NCBI RefSeq assembly: GCF_014359955.1
Contig: NZ_JACIYL010000051.1
Coordinates: 1 to 11,313, forward strand
Direction: 5' to 3'
DNA length: 11,313 nucleotides
DNA from: Thermogutta sp.
GTDB taxonomy: Bacteria > Planctomycetota > Planctomycetia > Pirellulales > Thermoguttaceae
In this document: piece after piece, positions 6,762-11,313 of the stretch
Layout: every line of letters starts with the position of its first letter
How positions within the stretch are numbered: the first letter of the stretch is position 1
Notes under the pieces: model-generated
The model's input: the letters and a program-made list of their open reading frames with translations, nothing else
The model's database searches: none
What the model was told of the DNA's origin: nothing
Program-made: the position numbers and the translations under genes

Positions 6762-7778
6762 ATGGCCGACAAAAACGACCGGCGAGAATTTCTGGCCCGA
6801 ACGGTCCTGGGGACGGCAGGCGCGGCGGCGGCGCTGAGTTTGGAAGAACGAATCCTTCTGGCGGCCCTCCAGGAGGGAGCTCCTCAGAAGTCGCAAGCTC
6901 CGGCGGATGATCGGCCCATGCCTTACGGTCAGATCGGCAAGCTGAAGATCAGCCGCATGATCATCGGGGGGAACCTGATCGGCGGCTGGGCCCACAGCCG
7001 GGATCTCCTCTATGTCTCCCGGTTGTTCAAGGCGTATAACACCGACGAAAAGGTCTTTGAGACACTCGCCCTGTGCGAATCGCACGGCATCAACACGGTC
7101 CAGCTCGATCCTGCCTGCATCAACGTTTTCCACCGCTATCTCACCGAGCGCGGGGGCAAGATGCAGGCCCTCGTTTGCATTCACCCCGATGCGGACGCGG
7201 GCAAGGTGAAGAGCCAGATCGAAGATCTTTTGAGCAAAGGCGCCACTTTTCTCTATACGCACGGGGAAGCCACCGACCGACAAACGATGGCTGGTCGGCT
7301 GGATATCCTCGCCAAGACGATCGAGCTTATCAAGCAGGCCGGGGTCCCCGCGGGAATCGGAAGCCACTCCCTGGAAACCCCCATGCAGTGCGAAGCCCAG
7401 AACGTGGGCGCCGACTTTTACGTGAAGACTTTCCATCACGATCAATACTGGTCGGCCACCACGCCGGAAAATCGCCAGGAATGGTGCTGGTATCTGCCGC
7501 AGGGCCACGAGGCCGGCAGTTACCATGACAACATGTGGTGCCTGGACTGGAAAAAGACGGCCGAGTTCTTCAAGACCGTCAAAAAGCCGTGGATTGCCTT
7601 CAAGGTACTGGCCGCCGGCGCTATCCACCCGCGGATGGGATTCCCCTTCGCGCTCCGCAACGGTGCGGATTTCGTCATCGTGGGGATGTTCGACTTCCAG
7701 GTGGCGGAAGACGTTGCCATGTTCAAGGACGCCTACTACAAAGTGGGCAATCAGCGCGAGCGCGAATGGTACGCATGA
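6762..7778 (+). CDS. Tat-exported TIM-barrel protein related to aldo/keto reductases, catalytic Tyr apparently absent
   Basis: This 338-residue protein opens with a twin-arginine signal: DRREFLART at about 6-14 followed by an alanine-rich stretch (17-25), so it is probably exported folded with any cofactor. The mature part begins like an aldo/keto reductase: YGQIGKLKISRMIIGGNLIGGW (55-76, written here as two joined strands YGQIGKLKISR and MIIGGNLIGGW), then a helix ending ESHGINTVQLDPACINVFHRYL. The C-terminal strand NGADFVIVGMFDFQVAEDV also matches the family's end. In the motif DTAxxY of reductases the Asp is kept (Asp116) but the Tyr position appears to be Asn121, and no catalytic Lys is evident at the next strand (ALVCIHPD). 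I infer a non-reductase or altered enzyme. It stands alone, 252 bases after the FG-GAP gene. Confidence 0.8.
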   Translation: MADKNDRREFLARTVLGTAGAAAALSLEERILLAALQEGAPQKSQAPADDRPMPYGQIGKLKISRMIIGGNLIGGWAHSRDLLYVSRLFKAYNTDEKVFETLALCESHGINTVQLDPACINVFHRYLTERGGKMQALVCIHPDADAGKVKSQIEDLLSKGATFLYTHGEATDRQTMAGRLDILAKTIELIKQAGVPAGIGSHSLETPMQCEAQNVGADFYVKTFHHDQYWSATTPENRQEWCWYLPQGHEAGSYHDNMWCLDWKKTAEFFKTVKKPWIAFKVLAAGAIHPRMGFPFALRNGADFVIVGMFDFQVAEDVAMFKDAYYKVGNQREREWYA

Positions 7779-8098
7779 ACGGCTGATTCCCGGCGTGTTC
7801 AACGGCCGATCGCGCCCGACAGAGTTCCGACAGCCCGGACAGATGAACTCTCCGCTGCGGGATCGCAGGGAGTTGGGCATTACGGCTTTCTGCCTGGTTT
7901 GTTCCCCTGATGCGCTCGCTCGGTCATCCCGTGATGACGTCCTGCGGCGCGAGGGCTTTGAATACTGCGAACAGCTTCTTCGATCTCTCCCGTCCCCATT
8001 GGGGTGCGCGGCTTGGGGGTCATAATACTCTTGGGTGGATTTATACGCCCCACATTATGGATCACCCTTGACAGTCGCCTCGCTTTGCAAAAACTCTG

Positions 8099-8126
8099 TG
8101 GACAACCGGCACCGGGTTGGTAAGAT
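8099..8126 (+). promoter_or_regulatory. Sigma-70-like promoter with extended -10
   Basis: TGGACA (8099-8104) matches the -35 consensus in five of six positions. Sixteen bases later comes TAAGAT (8121-8126), preceded by TG at 8118-8119 with one base between, forming an extended -10. Transcription would begin near 8133, about 80 bases before the terminator stem. Confidence 0.5.
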
Positions 8127-8132
8127 AGAAAT

Positions 8133-8253
8133 TGGGTTGTTGGCGGATGGACGCGCACCTACGTTGGAAGTTTTACGGGAATTGATTTATTCGGCCTCTT
8201 CTCTGTTCCGGCCCCGTCGTTTCGCCCACGGTTGCGAGCGGCGGGGTTTTTTT
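8133..8253 (+). ncRNA. Candidate small RNA of about 120 bases (promoter to terminator)
   Basis: An extended -10 promoter just upstream and a strong intrinsic terminator at the end define a short transcription unit. No gene of useful size lies inside; the only ORF with some start context is 13 codons (ATG at 8147, stop ending at 8185), which could be a leader peptide. No known RNA family was recognised. The terminator could instead end read-through from the Tat-signal gene, and the promoter could serve genes beyond 8253 by read-through, so the call is tentative. Confidence 0.35.
8212..8253 (+). terminator. Intrinsic (Rho-independent) terminator
   Basis: CCCCGTCG (8212-8219) pairs with CGGCGGGG (8239-8246) with one G-T wobble. 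After a single bulged T the stem continues with 8221-8225 against 8234-8238 (one wobble), leaving an eight-base loop. Seven T residues follow at 8247-8253. This is the best-formed terminator in the window. Confidence 0.8.
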
Positions 8254-8513
8254 GCGGGCCTTTTAGGTCGATCACCCCGCCCGTGACGCCGCTACCTCGT
8301 GAATTTGCTCGGCTAATCCCGGTTGTTGTCTGCGAGTAACAAGGGAGCGCGATCCGCGGCGAGGGATTCGCTGGGAAAGAAATGGGACGCGCAGGCGATG
8401 GGAGGGCCCGGTTCCACCCCGGCCAATGATATGCGATGGAATACGTTCCCCGCTGGGACGCCGTGGAGGGCGTTCCTCCAATAAACGCGGATCCCACCCC
8501 GGCCCTGGGACCG

Positions 8514-8541
8514 GTAGGGGCAATTCATGAATGGCCCCTAC
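8514..8541. repeat. 28-base near-perfect palindrome
   Basis: Arms GTAGGGGC and GCCCCTAC enclose a centre that contains the palindrome ATTCATGAAT; only one A/G pair is mismatched. Its sequence differs from the 19-base hairpin family, and the stretch before it (from about 8410) has direct and inverted short repeats, so it may be a second dispersed element type. Confidence 0.7.
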
Positions 8542-8759
8542 CCCACGACATGCGTGCCTCCGGAGGGACGTGCTTGTCACGTCCGCCTTCCGGAGGGACC
8601 TGCTTGTCAGGTCCGATGAACACCGATTGATGCCCCATCTCTCCTGACCGGGCACGACGAGCGTGCCCCTCCGACCTTTTCCGGAGGGACCCGCTTGTCG
8701 GGTCCGTCGTTCAGCGTTCGATCATCGATTTCCTGTCACCGGGCACAACAAGCACGTCA
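8542..8759 (-). repeat. Palindrome cluster B (REP/BIME-like, inverted copy of cluster C)
   Basis: Nineteen-base hairpins with five-base loops lie at 8566-8584 (GGACGTG/CACGTCC), 8596-8614 (GGACCTG/CAGGTCC), 8650-8668 (GGGCACG/CGTGCCC), 8687-8705 (GGACCCG/CGGGTCC) and 8741-8759 (decayed GGGCACA copy), plus a damaged copy around 8542-8562. Spacers between successive intact units are 11, 35, 18 and 35 bases. Read on the minus strand this is the same order and spacing as in cluster C. The 35-base spacer at 8615-8649 matches the cluster C spacer at 11061-11095 in 32 of 35 positions. Confidence 0.9.
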
Positions 8760-8814
8760 AACCGCTGCCTTTTTGGCACACCGTATGTAGAATTGGGGAA
8801 CACGGGACGCGCAT

Positions 8815-8860
8815 TTTCCCATGATGGAAAGCCACGGGGCTTGGTTTTCCGTGCAGGAAA
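8815..8860. repeat. Two look-alike short hairpins
   Basis: TTTCC-CATGAT-GGAAA at 8815-8830 and TTTCC-GTGCA-GGAAA at 8846-8860 share stem and following bases (GGAAAGSC) 31 bases apart. They lie 80-120 bases before the 43-residue ORF. They might be paired regulator sites or mRNA leader hairpins; chance is possible. Confidence 0.35.
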
Positions 8861-8922
8861 GGCTTCATCGCGGGCTTCCTGTCCGGTGCCGGTCCCGTAC
8901 TGACGTCGTTTCCATGACAAAA

Positions 8923-8929
8923 GGGAGGG
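8923..8929 (+). promoter_or_regulatory. Ribosome binding site of the 43-residue ORF
   Basis: GGGAGGG stands seven bases before the ATG at 8937, a spacing as good as for the long genes here. It is the main reason to believe in this short gene. Confidence 0.55.
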
Positions 8930-8936
8930 TATAAAC

Positions 8937-9068
8937 ATGACCAGCGACAAAGGGTTGCCGAGGAAAACAAAACGCATCGTTCGTCGGCCTGCGACGCGCT
9001 ATGCCCATCTTGTGAAACGGATGCGGCAGCGGATGCTTCAGCGACCCCGCAAAGGTCGCCCGGTTTGA
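8937..9068 (+). CDS. Small, strongly basic protein (43 residues), unknown function
   Basis: An ATG seven bases after GGGAGGG opens a 43-codon frame ending in TGA at 9066-9068. The product begins MTSDKGLPRKTKRIVRRP and ends LQRPRKGRPV: 11 Arg and 5 Lys against a single Asp and no Glu, so a very high positive charge, with no membrane segment and no Cys. Such composition suits a nucleic-acid- or ribosome-associated peptide, but I recognise no family. It is too short for usual gene-calling cut-offs. The ubiD-like gene starts 85 bases later on the same strand, so the two may share a transcript; no terminator lies between. Alternatives are a leader peptide for the downstream gene or a chance frame in GC-rich DNA. 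Confidence 0.5.
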   Translation: MTSDKGLPRKTKRIVRRPATRYAHLVKRMRQRMLQRPRKGRPV

Positions 9069-9153
9069 TACCAAGTGAGGATGGTCGTCGACGGCGATCG
9101 GTGAGGCGACGTGGATTCCGGCAGGGACTAACTCAGTCACATAAGGAGACAGC

Positions 9154-11001
9154 ATGGGCTACCGAACACTCCGCCAGTGCGTGAATGACCTCCTGGCCAC
9201 CGGTCAGATGATTCGGATCGACGTGCCGGTGGATCCGGACCTGGAAATGGCGGCCATTCAACGGCGGGTCTTCAAGGCGGGCGGTCCCGCTCTCTATTTC
9301 GCTTCGGTTCGCGGATGCCGCTTCCCCATGGTGAGCAACCTGTTCGGGACGATGGAGCGCATCCGCTATATTTTTCGTGATACTCTGGATCATCTCGCCA
9401 AGCTCATTTCGCTGGGCATCGACCCGGCCGACTGGCTGCGGCGCCCCCGACTTCTCATGAAACTCCCGTGGTGGGGCTGGCGGGCCTGGCCGAAACTCGT
9501 TCGCCGCGGTCCCGCCATCGCCCATGAAATCAGCCTCCGGCAGCTTCCCAAGCTCCGCTCGTGGCCCAACGATGGCGGCGCGTACATCACGCTTCCCCTG
9601 GTGTATACGGAGGACCCTGCCCGGCCCGGCTTTGCCCATTCCAACCTGGGAATGTACCGCGTCCAAATCACCGGTGGGAAGTATGATCCCGACTGCGAAG
9701 TGGGTCTCCACTACCAGATCCATCGCGGGATTGGCGTCCACCACGCGAAGGCCATCGAGATGAAGCAAAAGCTGCGGGTCAATGTGTTTGTGGGGGGTGC
9801 TCCAGCGATGACGGTGGCCGCCGTCATGCCACTTCCTGAGGGAATGAGCGAGCTGTTCTTCGCCGGGGTTTTAGGGGGACATCGGATTCCCATGATCAAG
9901 CAGCCGGAAGGCCTGCCCATCTACGCCGAGGCCGATTTCGTCCTCACGGGATACATTGAACCCAAGAAGCTCTTGCCCGAAGGTCCGTTCGGAGATCACC
10001 TCGGTTATTACAGCCTGGCGCACGATTTTCCCGTGATGCGGGTGGAGCATGTCTATCATCGCCCGCAGCCGATCTGGCCGTTCACGGTAGTGGGGCGACC
10101 GCCCCAGGAAGACTCCATGTTCGGCAAGCTCATTCACGAGCTCGTCGGACCGGTGATCCCGAAAACGATTCCCGGCATCCGTGCGGTGCACGCGGTGGAT
10201 GCCGCAGGCGTGCATCCGCTCCTCCTTGCCATCGGCAGCGAACGCTACACCCCGTACGACGAGCGCAAACGCCCTCAGGAGCTTCTGACGCTGGCCAACG
10301 CGCTCCTCGGTCATGGACAACTCTCTCTCGCCAAATACCTGTTCATCGCGGCTGGCGAGGACAATCCTGAGTTGAGCGTCTATGAGGTCGATGATTTTCT
10401 GCGACACATTCTGGAGCGCGTCGACTGGCGGCGGGATGTCCACTTTCAAACGTGCACCACGGCAGACACGCTCGATTACACAGGGGGCGCGCTCAATCAG
10501 GGTTCCAAAGTCGTGATTGCAGCAGTGGGCAAACCCCGGAGAACGCTGCCCGTCGCCCTCGATTCCCGGATTCGGATTCCGGAAAATCTGGGGTTTTCTG
10601 ATCCGCGGGTGATGCTGCCGGGCATTCTCGTGGTCCAGGGCCCGCCGTTTTCCCGCAATGAACAGGGGGAAGACGAGAACATCAAAAAGTTCTGCGCTTC
10701 CTACACGCGGCAGGATGCGATCAATCTCTTTCCGCTCATTGTTGTGGTGGATGACAGCGAGTTCACCGCGCGGACTCTCGACAATTTTCTGTGGACGACG
10801 TTCACCCGGAGTGATCCGGCGGGCGATATTCACGGGATCGAGGAATTCATCCACAAGAAGCACTGGGGGTGTCACGGCTCGTTGGTCATTGATGCCCGCG
10901 CCAAGCCGGAGCATCCGCCGCCCCTTGTGGAAGATCCGGAGATCGTGCGGCGGGTGGAATCGCTGGCCGCCCCGGGCCAGCCCCTCCACGGCATCATTTA
11001 A
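9154..11001 (+). CDS. UbiD-family prenylated-FMN-dependent decarboxylase (long form)
   Basis: This 615-residue cytoplasmic enzyme of the UbiD family performs reversible (de)carboxylation of aromatic or unsaturated acids with prenyl-FMN made by a UbiX partner, which is not in this window. The cofactor/metal and catalytic pattern is complete: HSNLGMYR at 162-169 gives Asn164 and Arg169, QIHRG at 188-192 gives His190, SELFFAG at 232-238 gives Glu233, and PEGPFGDHLGYY at 275-286 gives Glu276 and Asp281, matching the Arg-Glu-Glu/Asp set of the family. It is about 120 residues longer than E. coli UbiD (497), with an extra segment rich in Trp, Arg and Pro at about 90-140, resembling the roughly 600-residue form in some menaquinone-making bacteria. 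A ubiquinone/menaquinone role is possible but not shown. AAGGAG lies five bases before the ATG. Palindrome clusters bracket the gene on both sides. Confidence 0.93.
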   Translation: MGYRTLRQCVNDLLATGQMIRIDVPVDPDLEMAAIQRRVFKAGGPALYFASVRGCRFPMVSNLFGTMERIRYIFRDTLDHLAKLISLGIDPADWLRRPRLLMKLPWWGWRAWPKLVRRGPAIAHEISLRQLPKLRSWPNDGGAYITLPLVYTEDPARPGFAHSNLGMYRVQITGGKYDPDCEVGLHYQIHRGIGVHHAKAIEMKQKLRVNVFVGGAPAMTVAAVMPLPEGMSELFFAGVLGGHRIPMIKQPEGLPIYAEADFVLTGYIEPKKLLPEGPFGDHLGYYSLAHDFPVMRVEHVYHRPQPIWPFTVVGRPPQEDSMFGKLIHELVGPVIPKTIPGIRAVHAVDAAGVHPLLLAIGSERYTPYDERKRPQELLTLANALLGHGQLSLAKYLFIAAGEDNPELSVYEVDDFLRHILERVDWRRDVHFQTCTTADTLDYTGGALNQGSKVVIAAVGKPRRTLPVALDSRIRIPENLGFSDPRVMLPGILVVQGPPFSRNEQGEDENIKKFCASYTRQDAINLFPLIVVVDDSEFTARTLDNFLWTTFTRSDPAGDIHGIEEFIHKKHWGCHGSLVIDARAKPEHPPPLVEDPEIVRRVESLAAPGQPLHGII

Positions 11002-11313
11002 GTTGGCCGTCATTCCAGCCGATGGCGGAACAGCTTCGGAGCGGCACGCTCATCGTGCCCGGTGAGGAGGGATGGGGCATCCATCGGTGTTCATCGGACC
11101 CGACAAGCGGGTCCCTCCGGAAAAGATCGGAGGGGCACGCTTGTCGTGCCCGGGGAAACGCAATTGATCATCGAACGTTGCGCTGCGGACCCGACAAGCG
11201 GGTCCCTCCGGAAGGCGGACCCGACAAGCACGTCCCTCCGGAAAAGGTCGGAGGGGCACGCCTGTCGTGCCCGTGCAAAAGGGAATGGATAATCCAACGT
11301 TAATCGGCGGACC
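11002..11313. other. 3' intergenic region to window end
   Basis: These 312 bases are almost wholly repeat cluster C. Open frames on both strands across it (for example 11022-11303) consist of repeat translations with recurring peptides such as GHACRARG and PDKRVPP, and I do not regard them as genes. No T-tailed terminator for the ubiD-like gene is visible; the GC-rich hairpins may serve as transcript ends. Confidence 0.6.
11042..11272 (+). repeat. Palindrome cluster C (REP/BIME-like, 6 units)
   Basis: Units are at 11042-11060 (CGGCACG-CTCAT-CGTGCCC), 11096-11114 (GGACCCG-ACAAG-CGGGTCC), 11133-11151 (GGGCACG-CTTGT-CGTGCCC), 11187-11205 (GGACCCG-ACAAG-CGGGTCC), 11217-11235 (GGACCCG-ACAAG-CACGTCC, arms partly mismatched) and 11254-11272 (GGGCACG-CCTGT-CGTGCCC). 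Spacers are 35, 18, 35, 11 and 18 bases. The two stem types have opposite loop orientation and alternate, with CTCCGG after one type and GGAG before the other, as in bacterial interspersed mosaic elements. The first four units form two 91-base periods. Confidence 0.92.

Larger units (their letters stand above)
7779..8936. other. Long intergenic region (1158 bases): promoter, terminator and repeats, no long gene
   Basis: From the end of the Tat-signal gene to the 43-residue ORF I see no convincing long coding region. Open frames at 7880-8158 (-) and 8035-8286 (+), and those between 8159 and 8977, have no family resemblance, run through hairpins or are built from repeat translations. Recognisable items are a small inverted repeat GTCATC-CCGT-GATGAC at 7923-7938, the promoter at 8099-8126, the terminator at 8212-8253, an 11-base direct repeat CCACCCCGGCC at 8414-8424 and 8494-8504, a 28-base palindrome, cluster B, and two look-alike hairpins at 8815-8860. 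Confidence 0.6.

Noticed and set aside
6756..7880. 374-codon open frame on the minus strand
   Set aside because: Antisense to the Tat-signal gene, without recognisable domains.
8068..8096. Promoter built on the perfect TTGACA at 8068-8073
   Set aside because: No acceptable -10 box occurs 15-19 bases downstream (AAACTC); the extended -10 at 8121 with TGGACA is better.
7880..8158. 92-codon open frame on the minus strand, with a possible internal start at 8023
   Set aside because: No clear ribosome binding site and no recognisable domain; left as non-coding, though a short gene cannot be fully excluded.
8035..8286. 83-codon open frame on the plus strand
   Set aside because: It runs through the strong terminator hairpin, lacks a good ribosome binding site and resembles no family.
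9871..11013. 380-codon open frame on the minus strand
   Set aside because: Antisense to the UbiD gene, whose catalytic motifs are all present in the sense frame.
11042..11272. CRISPR array
   Set aside because: There is about a 91-base period, but the units are palindromes in alternating orientation and the spacers are themselves repeated between clusters, unlike unique CRISPR spacers.

Overview
The window looks like chromosomal DNA of a planctomycete (Planctomycetota, Pirellulales-like); this is an inference. The reasons are a GC content near 60% across most of the window, an exported ThuA-domain protein followed by an exported FG-GAP/VCBS-repeat protein, a Tat-signal TIM-barrel protein, a Gfo/Idh/MocA oxidoreductase, and intergenic spaces packed with palindromic repeats. 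No rRNA, tRNA, CRISPR array, transposase or phage gene was found.

Layout. Positions 1-489 hold the C-terminal part of an ABC-transporter permease (+), lower in GC than the rest. It converges on a minus-strand pair: a DegT/DnrJ/EryC1/StrS aminotransferase (2981 to 1692) followed by a Gfo/Idh/MocA oxidoreductase (1611 to 568). These two form a likely operon of the oxidise-then-transaminate kind that makes amino sugars or aminocyclitols. A 564-base divergent intergenic region carrying the first palindrome cluster separates this pair from a plus-strand pair: a secreted ThuA-domain protein (3546-4514) and a secreted FG-GAP-repeat protein (about 4572-6509). Next comes a Tat-exported protein resembling aldo/keto reductases but apparently lacking the catalytic Tyr (6762-7778).

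The next 1.16 kb (7779-8936) has no convincing long gene. It does hold a well-formed extended -10 promoter, a strong intrinsic terminator about 90 bases downstream of the expected transcription start (a possible small RNA), a 28-bp palindrome and the second palindrome cluster. A short, very basic 43-residue ORF with a strong ribosome binding site follows at 8937-9068. Then comes a 615-residue UbiD-family prenyl-FMN decarboxylase (9154-11001), and the third palindrome cluster fills the window end.

The most distinctive feature is the repeat system. Nineteen-base hairpins of two stem classes (GGGCACG and GGACCCG types) alternate in opposite orientation at fixed distances of 35, 18 and 11 bases. 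The same order recurs in inverted orientation on either side of the 43-residue ORF and ubiD-like gene. Arms vary between copies, but in most copies both arms change together, and the five-base loop stays nearly constant. This resembles BIMEs built from REP sequences; a matching REP-associated transposase, if there is one, lies outside the window.
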